A stretch of 64,000 bases of DNA from Daucus carota subsp. sativus (lineage: Eukaryota; Streptophyta; Magnoliopsida; Apiales; Apiaceae). The stretch spans positions 34,619,606-34,683,605 of the forward strand of contig NC_030387.2 in assembly GCF_001625215.2 (NCBI RefSeq), read 5' to 3'. The notes beneath the pieces are model-generated. The model was not told where the DNA came from. It saw only the letters and a list, made by a program, of their open reading frames with translations, and ran no database searches. A program made the position numbers and the translations under genes. Numbering within the stretch: position 1 is the stretch's first letter; every line of letters starts with the position of its first letter. Shown one piece after another: positions 1-11,449 of the stretch.

Positions 1-11
1 GTTTATATGTC

Positions 12-17
12 TATAAA
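12..17 (+). promoter_or_regulatory. TATA box of secreted-peptide gene 1
   Basis: TATAAA lies 58 bp before the ATG at 70. The same box occurs 60-69 bp before the ATG in the three other members of the array (for gene 3 after subtracting an inserted transposon), so it is conserved across paralogues. Confidence 0.6.
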
Positions 18-69
18 TTAAGAGATTTAGAAGGTAAACTCATCCATTGCATCTCAACTGAGTATAGAA

Positions 70-467
70 ATGATGATATCCATGATCAGAATAATGAGTG
101 TTTTCTTTCTTTTATCTCTGCTAGGATCTCAAGCAAGAATGTTACCAGGTAATTAATTAACCACGCATTATAATACCTTGTCGTAATTTTATTAGAAAGC
201 TTGATTAACATAACACAACTTGCTAAACGCGAATTATACACTTGTGATGCAGGAGATCAAGGCATTTTCAAAGTAAGCAGCATCAACTACTACAAAGATA
301 AAAGTTCTAGCTTCGTCGTGGAGCAGGTAAATAGCATAATGAGCAACTACGGAAAAACTCCAAGGCCATCACCTCCTCCGCCCAATCCTGCACCTACGAA
401 ACACTGGATATCAAAACCTCCTCCACGCGGTAACTGCAGAGCGAGCAGATCAATTGCTAATTGCTGA
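70..467 (+). CDS. Secreted proline-rich peptide precursor, family member 1
   Basis: Two exons, 70-148 and 253-467, joined in phase 1 give a 97-residue protein. Exon 1 encodes a hydrophobic signal peptide ending in SQA-RMLP; cleavage after the Ala is likely. Exon 2 carries one copy of the family's 21-residue module (345-407, residues 58-78): Asn-Tyr-Gly-Lys, a Ser-Pro4 core, then PAPTKHW. The C-terminus ends ANC where other members end ADC, and the IWI/IWM motif after PPPR is missing, so this is the most divergent and shortest member. The start is the first of two adjacent ATGs and matches the paralogues' position relative to the TATA box. It is the first of four paralogues in 19 kb. I do not recognise a named family. 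The tyrosine, prolines and secretion suggest a processed extracellular signal; that is inference. Confidence 0.75.
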
Positions 468-1409
468 TGTTTCTTCGTGTTTGAAGGCAATGACCAATTC
501 ATATTAGCAGTGCTAAGTTTACGAGGACTGATTCCAGATTATTACTATAAATAGCTTCTGTCACCTATATATTAGTTGTACAAATTTATTTAACAACCAG
601 AAATGGTTCCGTGTTTTTGCTGTTCTGCTTGCGCACAATTAGATTTACTGTAAGTTAGCCTTATTACTGCTTCCTAGTACATACATAAATTCGAGCCTAC
701 ATAATTTGCGTAGTATCTGGGATTTTCACAGACACTCTAGAAATCGTGTGAACCGTGGGGGATTTATGTTTTATAATGTTTTTAATTTAAAAATTTTCAA
801 TCAACCGATAAAGATATCAAGAAATTTTTGTGGTGGTGTTGTAAAAATAAACGAATATAATTAAAAGACTGTTGAGCATTGAAAATAGGCAAAAAGTGTG
901 GGCAGATGCGCCAAGTGGAGAGCGGGTGGTAGTCATTGGTTTGTAAATAAAACCACAAGTTACATTAATATAAGAAAGAGCAAATTATATTTGTGAAGGA
1001 TCGAGGTAACACTAGGACCAACTCATCCATAAAAATAGGTAGATATGAATGAATGAAGAAATATCTTGTGTGCTGTAAAGAATGGAATAAGAGAAAGAAG
1101 GGAGGGGAGAATAATGTGAATAAAACATGCACGGAGACGGTATCCGAATCGGGAAAAACATATATACTTTGATAAATTCTTACACTTAAAGATAAAATGT
1201 TGGCATCGGCAGGAACAAGGTATCAAGAACAGAGCTGAAGGATGGATGGAGGCAGAGGAAGAACGGCCAATGAAATTGTATAAACCCTTATGATTCTCAC
1301 ATATTAGATACCAATGCAATTTGTACGATACGATATAAGCCCTCCTCGCACGCTCTCCTATTTTTTTAAGCCCCTAGCTTCTTCCTCGTGTTTTCTTATA
1401 CTGCATACC
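468..1409. other. Intergenic, no gene seen
   Basis: 3' flank of gene 1 followed by AT-rich sequence. The reading frames here are short and carry no recognisable motif. Confidence 0.6.
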
Positions 1410-2430
1410 ATGAGGAAAAGAGGACGTAGAAGCCGATTGTTATTATGTTTATGGCCAGTTTCTGTCGACGATGAACACAGGCCGATGAAAAAATTAAAGA
1501 TTCCAACCGATCCCAACGGTGAAGAGGATGGTGATGTCTTTGATGCTGAAATCGCAAAGGAAAAGCATCAGCATCGTTTTCCGGGTGCCCTCAAATCTGT
1601 CATGTCTGATCTTTTTGCGGTGAGTACATATTTGTCACTAAATAATTAGCCTATCATATTCGGCTTCCAAATTTCATATTTGATTAATGAAATTCTGACT
1701 GTAATAAGACCTTCCTGTTCTGTTAATGTAATGATTATTGCTTTTAATTATTTAGTTAGTTATGTTCTTGATAATGCATAGTTCTCGGATACAAAAGTTA
1801 ATCGTATATGTCCAATTTTGACAGACAAAGAAACTTGGAAGCCGAAGATTTCGATCAATATCACTCAGATCATCGAGCAGTAAAAAAGTATCTGACATCC
1901 CGAACACTAAAATTTCCAAGACAATGAGCGAAACGATTCCCTTCCGAAAATCGCCCGATACGAATGCCGTTTTCAAATCCGCCTCAACTCGTTGTTTTCC
2001 AACGCCTATTATTGCAAGCGGTCCTTATTGTCCCCTGGCTTCATCATTCTCATCGAATTCATGCTCCGTTTTGAGAAGAAACGGACCATTTGAAGCAAGC
2101 TTAAATGAATTAAAACAAATGCAACAGCTACACCAGAAGAAGAATGTTAAAAGTAGAAAATGTTTGAACACAAATATTGGTTTAAGTTTAATTGCGTTAA
2201 GTTTATTGGTTTTGGTGGTTTGGGGTAAGATATGTGCTATTTTGTGTACTTCCACATGGCTTCTTCTGCTGTCTGCATCGTTTAAGAAACGCGGTGCGGT
2301 CAAAAAATCATCGGATCAATTGGGTAGGGAGGATGTTGACTCCGAAGAGTACAAGAAAAGAGTTATAATGGAAGGTTTGTTAGATCGGAATCGTGGCGGG
2401 ATTAGTAGTAGTAGCAGCAGACGATTATGA
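1410..2430 (+). CDS. Uncharacterised protein with C-terminal membrane segment
   Basis: Two exons, 1410-1619 and 1825-2430, with a phase-0 intron (GTGAGT donor, TTTTGACAG acceptor), give 271 residues. The N-terminus is very basic (RKRGRRSR) and is followed by an acidic stretch. The middle is rich in Ser and Lys. A hydrophobic hairpin lies at about residues 185-222 (IGLSLIALSLLVLVVWG, then a Cys/Leu-rich run), and a charged tail contains EEYKKRVIMEGLL. The layout (basic and Ser-rich N-terminal part, one or two membrane segments near the C-terminus, EYKK-x-V-x-EGLL tail) recalls small plant membrane proteins annotated as unknown, such as the At5g23160-like group, but I cannot confirm this without a search. 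The ATG at 1410 is chosen because the frame upstream of it looks like untranslated leader. It is unrelated to the peptide-precursor genes on either side. Confidence 0.7.
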
Positions 2431-3421
2431 TAATTTTGTTTGAGAGGTGAGACTTAAATCAGAGTTAGTTTTCTGGGAACTAGTATTTTCTGTATCTTAT
2501 ATCTTGTGTTATTACTTGTTTTGTAAATATTGTTTTCATAATTTTCTATTTTAATTAATGTTAAATGATTTTATAATTTTTTTTATCTGCATAACATATA
2601 AAAACTTGATGAATAATGTCATCAATTCTATGAAACACAAATTATAGAACAATTATATTTAGTACATAACATGCACATATTCTGTACATAAATTTTCATA
2701 ATTATTTTGTAAATACATTTTTTTTTCTTATTTATGGATTTTAAGTTATTGAATATTTGAATAGGTATATTTTGAATAAAAATATGATAAATTTTATAAA
2801 ATAAGAATTTTTCAGAATTTTTTTATAAATCTTGTAGAGGTTCTTAGTCTTTCATCATCAGAGGACATGCAAAAATGTGCAACGAAAATTTAGATAAAAA
2901 TATCTCGGGAAAAACCATTTGATCGAACAAACAAAATAGGCGGATCTAAAAAAGAAAAAGATAAGTTTCCTTCACAAAAAATTACTGACTAATCAAAAGA
3001 TCAAAAATTCACAAAAAAAAAAAAAAAAGAGCCGGAACACAAAATTATATCTGACATTACATATATTTTTAACTATATGTATATATTCTCAACATTTTTT
3101 GAAATTTTCATTATTTTCGCGAGCAGGACAAGGGGGTCAGCAAAAAGATGCTTGCATGAGCACCCCTCCAGTTAAACAATTGCAGTTCTACATTTACATG
3201 ACTACAGTCTACACGGGCTTGAAAAATAAAAATGGCAAATAAAAAAGACAACGTGTTTATTGACTTGGCTTTATATGAATGGTCGGTCTTCTTACTGGAG
3301 GAGTATAATACTTGTACCAACTGCTTGCTTTGACCCTGAGATGGTTACTCATGTTAAATAGTAGACACTCTGTGTGTGGTTGCAATTTTTTATTACTCAT
3401 AATCTAATTTCTTAATCTGTC
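2431..3421. other. Intergenic; promoter region of gene 2
   Basis: AT-rich with an A-run near 3015. The last 200 bp (from about 3270) contain a stretch resembling upstream sequence of genes 3 and 4 (for example TTACTGGAG-GAGTATAAT against CACTGGAGTAATAT), so some promoter sequence was duplicated with the genes. Confidence 0.5.
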
Positions 3422-3427
3422 TATAAA
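3422..3427 (+). promoter_or_regulatory. TATA box of secreted-peptide gene 2
   Basis: TATAAA 63 bp before the ATG at 3485, in the same context (CTATAAATT) as gene 1. Confidence 0.6.
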
Positions 3428-3484
3428 TTCAGAGACTCAGTGGTTACACTCTTCTCAAGTTCTCTCATTGTGTATCGACTAGAC

Positions 3485-4220
3485 ATGATGAAATCCATAA
3501 TCAAAATAATTACTGCTTTCTTTCTTTTATCTTTCTCTACTGTCTTAAGATCTCATGCAAGAATGCTACCTGCAGCAGGTAATTAAACACACAGCATGAT
3601 CCATCATACTTATATCAAGCTTAATTATTTAGTAGTTTATTGATAAATTTTTTAACCAAGTTGCTGACTTATGTTTTGATGATGATGCAGGAGAAAATGG
3701 TACATCAAAATTAGTTAACAAAGAAAAGGAGTGGATGAGTATGGTTGCAGAGCAGATAATAACAAGCAGCAGCTTCATCAGCAACTACAGAAAACGTCGG
3801 CCACCAGCACCTCCGTCTCCGCGCAGTGCACCTCCGCGACAGCCCGGGATAAGCGACTACAAACCGCAATCTTCATCTCTACTAAAATTTTGGAATATAA
3901 TCAGCGGCATGATAAGAAAAGCAACACAACCACCACCTCCAGCTCCAAGTACAACAGCCCCGAGATCAGGGATGAGCAACTACAGGAAAGGACTGCCACC
4001 GCCACCTCCGCCGCCACATCCTTCACCTACAATAGGCCATATAATCTTAGCGACTCCACTGAAACCGGAAATGAGTGACTATGGAAAAGTTGCAAGGTCG
4101 CCGCCTCCAGCTCCATTTACTTCACCTGCAAAAGTTGATGCAGAATCTACTATTGATGTTATTTTTGGACGGTTATTAAAACCTCCTCCTCCGCGTGATA
4201 TTTGGATTGCTGATTGCTAG
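3485..4220 (+). CDS. Secreted proline-rich peptide precursor, family member 2
   Basis: Exons 3485-3578 and 3691-4220, phase-1 intron, 207 residues; the largest member. A signal peptide occupies residues 1 to about 25 and is followed by ARMLPAAG at the splice. A conserved block KEKEWMSMVAEQII (about residues 42-55) is shared with member 4. The 21-residue module recurs four times without gaps: residues 63-83 (NYRKRR start), 105-125 (degenerate, no Tyr), 128-148 (NYRKGL start, Pro7 core, SPTIGH end) and 161-181 (DYGKVA start). A further SDYK sits near residue 87. The protein ends LLKPPPPRDIWIADC, a tail shared with members 3 and 4. Several modules in one secreted precursor resemble the layout of CEP-type peptide precursors. 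DY/NY next to Pro-rich sequence would suit tyrosine sulfation and proline hydroxylation; both are inferred. Confidence 0.8.
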
Positions 4221-4549
4221 AAGTTCTTACATAGCTAGGTTTATCGATATAGTAGCGTGCGGCATGCACGTAAAATAGTTTCGCCGTACATTGGTTGTGG
4301 CCTTGTAAGTTGTAGCCGCTTAATTCCTACTTATTATTTCGACTCAGCTACGTGAATTGGATTAGTAAATCTTGATATAGCAGTATAATTTTTAAAGGAA
4401 GCTTTACAAATCAACTTCATTATAGTAATGGTCTGTGCTCTGAACCAAATCTGGTGTAATATGTTAATGTTACCACACATGACACGACTGTACGTTAGAA
4501 CATATTTCTGTCTTCTCATCAGTTCAGCAGAGAAGAGAATAGTCTCTAA

Positions 4550-4962
4550 GAGCATCTCCAATAGTTGGCACTTGGCATCTTTTAAGGGGTGCTAATTTTG
4601 ACACATAATTCAAAATATTATTTTTTATATTTACACTCTTCCAAATCATTTTAGCACTCTTTTTTCAAAATACACTCCAATGGTTGGCATTCCAAGATGC
4701 CAACTTTATTAATAGAGAAATAATATTTTATGTATTATTGAGAACGTAAATGAATATTTTATGTATTATTCGGACTATAAATGAAGTTGGCACCTATTTT
4801 ATGGGTTGCCAACTTTTGGCACCCCAAAGTGGCACCCATGCCAACTCACTTGGTACCCCGATAGCACCCCAATATCTCCAATGGAGCGCCAGCGAGAGTG
4901 CCGGTCCATGTCATGTCACATGACATTGGCACCACTCTTGACATCTCCCATTGGAGATGCTC
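4550..4962. mobile_element. PIF/Harbinger-type (Tourist-like) MITE
   Basis: Inverted ends GAGCATCTCCAAT and ATTGGAGATGCTC enclose 413 bp, flanked by a 3-bp TAA duplication (4547-4549 and 4963-4965). The end sequence and TWA target site are typical of plant Harbinger MITEs. It has no coding capacity and lies 330 bp downstream of peptide gene 2. Confidence 0.85.
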
Positions 4963-5188
4963 TAATGGCTAGCTCAATTGCTCGGAACATCTTGCCTTTT
5001 TTTTTACGTATGGGATCGTCACTTTGGGGCGGGGTGCTACACTTGGTCCCGATCATGGAATCCAAACTCAATCCGGCCCCATCTCCAGTCATTATATTTC
5101 GTTCCTCATCGCTGGCCCAAAAGAGATTCGGAGATACCCGCGGATGATTTGTGGATTTTTAACTTAATTCAAAATTTATATTTTAATA

Positions 5189-5491
5189 CTCCCTCCGTCC
5201 CTTTTTATCTGTCCATTTTGGAAAAAAAACACATACAAAGGAATACTTGATTGTGTAAACTTTTCCATTAAATAACTCTAATTAATATCTTGAAAATGGT
5301 GGAATACCCCTACTTTATGTCTTGAAAACATGAATTCAACCAAGTTTTAAATAAGTCAAGCCTTGAAAATTGAAATTATGGAGATATATTTGAAAAACTA
5401 TCATTAAATTAGTTTTGAAAGTATAAATGGACAGATATATAAGGACAAATTTTTACTTCCAAAGTGGACAGATAAATAGGGACGGAGGAAG
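5189..5491. mobile_element. Stowaway-type (Tc1/mariner) MITE
   Basis: About 303 bp with inverted ends CTCCCTCCGTCC, flanked by TA on both sides (5187-5188, 5492-5493). Subterminal sequence is also inverted (TATCTGTCCATTTTGG against its complement). Confidence 0.85.
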
Positions 5492-5987
5492 TACTACATA
5501 GGTTCCTCAATCGGTGGAGATGAAACCAAGAAGTAAATAACAAAAGGAATTTATAAGTTGTCTTGAACGATAGTGTTATTGTTTAGTGGTTCACTGTGAA
5601 GAAAATAGAGTTAGGTACTTCCACAATATCATGTGCTAGTGACTACCAGTAACCCAAGTAATCAATTTTGGTCCATTTTACTGATATAACTTCCAACTTT
5701 ACAAATTACACACCTTGTAATTAGTAGTGCCCTTATTTATAAGCGTGAACGAGTACTTTGACCCATTTGTCTGTTGACTTGGTAGATGCAGTGGAAAAAG
5801 GAAGAACGTGCCTTGACCTGGCCTGTATATCAACGATTATTATTATTCTTTTACCTTGAGTTCATGTATGGACCACTCGTTCCAGATTTACCTACCATAT
5901 ATGCCTAGTTCTAAAAATCGGGGATTTAAGAGTCCACCCCACAAGTTGCGTACAGGAAGTCCACATCCATGCTCACAAGTTGGGTGT

Positions 5988-6041
5988 TCCTTTCTTTGGT
6001 TTCTCCGTATTGGATCTCAAGCAAAAATATCGTTAGCCGGT
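5988..6041 (+). pseudogene. Relict signal-peptide exon of the secreted-peptide family
   Basis: The sequence reads like the end of exon 1 of the family: a Phe/Leu-rich stretch, then GSQAKISLAG followed by GTAATA, matching GSQARMLPG followed by GTAATT in gene 1. No intact start codon or exon 2 follows. The 5750-5860 segment before it resembles 19830-19950 downstream of gene 4 (ACGAGTA-TTTGACCCAT, then GAAGAACGTGCCT), which supports an old array unit that has decayed. An isolated Harbinger end (GAGCATCTCCAAGCT, about 6078) interrupts what follows. Confidence 0.5.
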
Positions 6042-6282
6042 AATAACAATGTTAGTATAAATGATGAGTTCTCAAGAGCATCTCCAAGCTAAAAGTTTAG
6101 CTGACTTATCAAAATTAAAAGTTACTGTCAATATTCACAAAAAAAAAACAACATTTCAACCATAGCAAATCCTTATTTATAATTATATACATTTTCATTT
6201 TAAATCTTTACATTACACAATTATTATGTTCATTTTTACTATACATGTACGATTATGGAACACCAAGAATATATATATATAT

Positions 6283-7326
6283 AGGGGATGGTTCAATGAG
6301 GAACTATTCTATCGTGGTAACCTAGGAACTTTCAATCTCAGCCGCACAATATCTGTCCTACTCTAACTGCTTATGCGTACCCACTTTTGTGTAACTGCTA
6401 TAACCTGTATATGTTAATCTGTGCACATATGAATGATTTTTAATTTTGGTTTTGCATTTCATATTATTAATATATTTTATATTTTTATTTTGCTATCATA
6501 TATATTTTTTTGAGTTCTATTAAATCATACTATCAATATTAAAATATAATGTTTACAAAGTTTAGAAAACTATCTTCAAATTTTAAGAACTTACAACATA
6601 TTTCATAAAACCAAATAAAAGGCATAAAAAATATATTAAAACAAAAAACAAAAATTGAAATACATGAAAAATAAAATACAGAACATATAAGAAAATCCAG
6701 AACAGAAAATACAGAACACTAAATAATTAAAATATATAACTGCCAACATGAGTTCGGTATTCCCTTTTTTTTTTTAATATTTTATTGTATAATTTTTTTC
6801 ATAGGTTACTTGCATTCTTGTAAATTATCTGATTCTTCCATGTATTAAAACAAATAAATACACATAATTTATAAAAAATGCAGTATACAAACAAAGTTAA
6901 AATATATCCTGTATGTTCTATGTTCTGTATTTTTTTTATTAAATTTTATATATAGTTATTAGAATATTTTTGTATTCTTAATAGTTTTTTAGAGTCCTGT
7001 ATATTAAAATATATAGAATTTTAAATACTATGAATGTATTCTATATATATAATACAGAAGCACATTTATCAAAGTACTCTAAGCATTTAGAAAAAAATAA
7101 AAAATAAAATAATATTATACTAAAATAAATACATAACATCATAATATTATTATTTTTAGTATATAATATTGTTAAGAGTACAATACATAACACATAGAAT
7201 AGTTTATAACATACAAGTAACTGCAATCACATTACAGAACAGCACTATTTGCAACCGCTACCAGCATGTTTTAAAATAGAGTTCCTAGGTTACCCATTTG
7301 ACTAGTTCCTCGCTGAGAAGCCCCCT
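6283..7326. mobile_element. Element A, (TA)n-flanked inverted-repeat transposon
   Basis: Long imperfect inverted ends: AGGGGATGG...GAGGAACTA...GGTAACCTAGGAACT on the left, and the complement of GAGTTCCTAGGTTACC...TAGTTCCTCGCTGAGAAGCCCCCT on the right. Both sides abut (TA)n. The interior is AT-rich and non-coding. Insertion inside (TA)n recalls the rice Micron type of microsatellite-associated MITE. Confidence 0.65.
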
Positions 7327-7760
7327 ATATATATATATATAGGAGGAAGATCCTAAGAAAACTCAGCTGAAAACCGAGAAACCCACTTAATTACCGTTGA
7401 TTTTATAATCATAATATAAATTATGATTTATCAATAATTCAATCAAATCTAATTCATAAAGGATATTATGGTAATCTTCTACATATATTTAATGCATTCA
7501 ATCAGTAATATATTCAATGCATTTAATCAATACATTCAATAAAGATTTGCAATTAATTGATTTCCTTTTCTATATTATCCATATCTTAATCAATCAATCA
7601 GTATTAAATTTGAATTTCAAATTTCAAAAGATTCACCTTGTTAAAAATTGATCGAATATCTTAGAGAATTTTGTTTATTTTTTTGCGTTATCTTGTGTGT
7701 GAGAATAAATCTCTTACCATTGTTATAACGGATCATCTAATAATTTTGTTTATTACGATC

Positions 7761-8205
7761 TTTTAAGTTTTTTACTAATAAATATAATATTTTCCTAAGA
7801 TTCTTTTAAGTGCTCTATTAATTTAAAATAAATTTTTTTCTAGGATTGTTTCAGTGTTTTACTCATTTAAATATATTTACGATTTTCTGAGATTCTTTCA
7901 AGTGTTTTACTAATTTAAAATAACTTGTTTCTAAGATTTTTTTTTAAGTGTTTTACTCATTTAAATCTATTTAAGATTTTTCTGAGATTCTTTTAAGTGT
8001 TTTACTAATTTAAATCGAATATTTTTTTTTTAAGATTTTCATAAGTGTTTTACTAATTTAAAAATATTTAAAATTTTCCAAGATTCTCTTAAGTGTTTTA
8101 CTGATTTAAAATTATTTAAGATTTTCTAGGATTCTCTTAAGTGCTCTAATAATTTAAAATAAATTTTTTTCTAAGATTTTCTGAGATTCTTTTAAGTGCT
8201 CTAAT
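7761..8205. repeat. Degenerate 48-bp minisatellite
   Basis: About ten copies of a unit containing GATTCTTTTAAGTGTTTTAC followed by TAATTTAAAAT. The AAGTG core recurs near 7807, 7851, 7899, 7945, 7993, 8042, 8091, 8138 and 8192, so the period is 44-54 bp. Confidence 0.75.
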
Positions 8206-9892
8206 TGGAATCGTGAAATGTTATAATATTAATATTAAATATTAATTAAAAATTGCGTACAATGATTTAAGTTCTTTAATTATCTTTTTCTTTAAATATA
8301 AAATTTTAATATTGAAATAATACTTTAAAGAACCCTCATTTGAAAAATATTTGAACGAGTATCGTAAAGAATCTAGTAGGTGTATTAGTGAACATCTACT
8401 AGAATCTCAACATACTGTTATGAGATTGATGATGTAAGTAAAATTATAACTAAAATGGAAGTTTTTAGGTGTTCGGTTTGTTGATCATATATGATTTATT
8501 ATGTGTATTTTTAAAATAAATTATAATTTAAATTAACATATTTTATTTAATTAAGTGATAAGTATTAAGATTCTACTAACTAATATTAAAAATTTATTAA
8601 AAATTGTATACAATGACTTAAGTTCTTTAATTATTTTTTACTTTTAAAATAAAATTTAAATATTGAAAAAACATTTTGAAGAACCCTCATTTGAAAAATA
8701 TTTGAACAGGTATTGTAAGGAATTTCTTCATTTATTATATATTATAATAGATGTTTTAATTCAAATTTGTAAATAAATTTTTAAAAATTCTACCTTATAT
8801 TATTCTGTTATACTTGAGCGAATATTTTAAAGTAATATAAATTTATTATAATATCAATTTAAAGATTCCACTATATATTATTCTACAAATTTGAGTGAAC
8901 GTTTATTGGACTCTCATGATATTATATTATGTCAATTCAATTAAGTGTTCAGGTGTATTTTAATATCTGTTATTTTTTTATCCAAGCGAACATTTTAAAG
9001 AATCTTCATATCAAAAAAATGGTATCTTTAATAAAATTATAATCTAATTATACTTTCTAATATATCATAAAACTAATTAATAATTAAATGTTAATTTAAT
9101 TGTTGAGCAAAAAATTTAATAATGAAATATTTTAGAGTGATGTATAGATGAACATCTACTAGAATCTCAATATTCTATTCAACATACTATTATTATGAGA
9201 TTGATTTAAGTAAAATTATAACTACACCTGAAGTTATTAGGTGTTCGTTTGTCGATCATATATGATTTTGTTATTTGTTCTTTTTAAACTATATTCAATT
9301 AAGTAAATTTCAAAAAATCTAATTTTAAACACCTAACGGAATTGTAAGAAATGTATTATTATAAACATATTTTTTATAATCAAGTTGAATGAATTTAAAA
9401 AAAAACATAAACCTCGTATGAATTTTATTAGAAAAAAAGAATGTGCAAAGAGAGAACCTTTCTCAAAAAATCACAAAGAACACACTCACAGAGAGAATAT
9501 CTACGACAAACTAACAAAGAATACAAATATAAATTCTCCATTATTGGAGAAAATAAAAAAAATCTAAACAAAGCAAACATAATTTAAAATATGCAACATA
9601 CATCATAGGAGATACTACAAATAAATCAAATCAGACCCCGCCTCTACCAAACAAAACTTACCAACAAATAAAGGAACTCTAAGAATATGTACCGGAACCT
9701 TGTGTTGTTCTTTAGTCGTAAAACAACTCTGATCAGAACACTCAACACAATCTTGATTAGAATTCTTACAAAGATCTAAACTGAATGGATTGGTAATGAA
9801 CACCAACGGAAGCATGTGCGAAATACAACGATACACACATACTATAATGAATCTCTTATAGAACACTAACCAAACAAGGAGAATCTTCAAAC

Positions 9893-10348
9893 TTAAGAAT
9901 ATGACAGAATCTTCAAATTGAGATAAGGTAATCTGTTGGTGAGGGCAATAAGAAAGTTCAGTCTAAATTTCAAGCCAACATCCGAACACTCTCTATTGTA
10001 AGGATTCTCAAACATTAACTCCCCATTCGGCAAACCAAGTACATTCTGGACATCATCTTCTGAAAAGTTTATAATATTCTCACCAACTGAAATTGTTGAA
10101 TTGATTGGTTTGTACGACTTTGAAATCGAAAAACTTAGAGGTTGAGGGTATTCCTTGATGTTGAAAAGTAGAAGCTTTACGAATCCGATTTCCAAAACCC
10201 ATTGTCTTTGTGCATCGAAAAGATTCTCCACGATTCCCTTTAAGAAGATAGGTTTTACTCGAACTAACAACCGGCCGGTGTTCTTATGGAGATTCTTCCC
10301 CGCCATTATATCTCTGAAAAGGATTATATTGTTCTCGAGATTATACAA
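9893..10348 (-). pseudogene. Fragment of a plant mobile-domain / Ulp1-associated protein
   Basis: A 151-codon minus-strand frame contains QRQWVLEIGFVKLLLFNI and then FSEDDVQNVLGLPNGE. This order (a basic start, a gly/hydrophobic segment with LL--I, then the E/D-DV--VLGLP-G motif) is typical of the N-terminal region of plant transposon-associated proteins that often carry a C-terminal Ulp1-like protease, as in MULE-type Kaonashi elements. Only this region is present. A 91-codon frame at 9615-9890, immediately downstream, may be a decayed continuation but has no recognisable motif. It lies inside element B, so it is probably captured or residual transposon sequence. Confidence 0.55.
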
Positions 10349-10755
10349 AAGTCATAACAGATAAATTTTATGAAAAAGTTTTAAGATCCATGAGGAGGAT
10401 ACGTGGTACAAACCTTCAAACGATGAATCATGGTGTTTTCAACCACGACGGTCTCTTTCTTACAATTGCAGAGATTCTTATTAGAGGATAATATATGTAT
10501 GTAATGATTCTAGATTATTTATGTGCTTTGATTGGATTTTATTAGATGCCAAAAATAAAAGATTTTTAATTAATCAATGACAGATTCTTTACAAATTTGC
10601 CCTCGTGTGTGTTAGATTACAGATATATTTGATTGATTTTAATTTTGGAAATAATTGTATATGAGAAAAATAATCAACGGTATCTAAGAGGGTTCCTCGG
10701 TTTTCTTGATAAAAGGGTTTTCTCTGGAACCTCACTCATATGTATATATATATAT

Positions 10756-11449
10756 AGGCTCATGATCAAATAGAAACCAATTTTAAAATAAAAACTAGAA
10801 ACCAATACAAGTTAGTGATATTCTCAGTACAATTTAGTGATTATCTCTTTAGGATTTAGTGATCTGTGCTGCAGAATTTAGTGAAAACTCAATCTCCAGA
10901 TATTAACCAGCTTAGAATCTCCAGATCTGTTCATGTTTTCGATTCAGATGGTGGTGATAGTGGTGGAGATGGTGGAGGTGAAGGTGGAGATGGAGGAAAG
11001 ATGATTGTAGCGGAGGTTTGGGCGGCTTGAAATAGGGGGTTGGAGCGTTGCCGGAATAGTGACGGCTCCGCCTTTGAAGTTGAGTCGAGGTGGAGAAAGA
11101 AGTATGAACGAATCTGAAGGAGGTTGAAGCGGCGATTAAGATGGGCCTGGTGAAGATGGAGGTGTGGAGGTTGTGTTGTTAAAAAAATAATGGAGGTGGA
11201 GGTGGAGATGGAGATGGAGGTGGTGGTTATGGAGGGGGTGGGCGGCATAGAGGTGGTAGTGGTTATGAAGGAGGCGACGACGGAGGTGGTGGTAGTGGAG
11301 GTGGGGTTGGTGAAGATGGAGGTGGGTTTGATGAAGATGGAGGTGGAGATGGGGTTGTTTAAAAATTTAGTGGTATTTGCTTTAGGATTTAGTGATATTT
11401 CAGTTTGGTTTTTAGTTTCTAGGATAAGGAGGTTTCTATTGGAGTAAAA
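10756..11449. mobile_element. Element C, (TA)n-flanked element with GGA/GGT-rich core
   Basis: Left end AGGCTCATGATCAAATAGAAACC and right end GGTTTCTATTGGAGTAAAACT are inverted, as are the subterminal AGAAACCAA and TTGGTTTTTAGTTTCT. (TA)n lies on both sides. The middle (about 10950-11360) is a purine-rich GGTGGAGATGGAGG-type repeat that opens frames on both strands purely through low complexity. Confidence 0.6.

Larger units (their letters stand above)
7341..10742. mobile_element. Element B, (TA)n-flanked element carrying a gene fragment
   Basis: Starts AGGAGGAAGATCC after (TA)n and ends before (TA)n at about 10743. The ends are inverted around GAAAACCGAG-AA-CC (about 7365-7385 and the complement near 10690-10715). 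About 3.4 kb long. It contains a 48-bp minisatellite, further internal duplications (8230-8370 against 8585-8720; 8395-8505 against 9150-9265) and a fragment of a plant mobile-domain/Ulp1-associated reading frame on the minus strand. No transposase was found. Confidence 0.55.

Noticed and set aside
3005..3030. A-run as a possible retroposon poly(A) tail
   Set aside because: No target duplication or gene-like sequence precedes it.
3731..4078. Open frame rich in Thr/Ser overlapping peptide gene 2
   Set aside because: Shifted frame of the proline-rich exon 2. The other frame carries the conserved modules and joins the signal-peptide exon.
10931..11447. Open frames on both strands (Ser/Thr/Pro-rich, and Gly/Val/Glu-rich)
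   Set aside because: Produced by the GGA/GGT low-complexity repeat in element C, with no start context or conserved domain.
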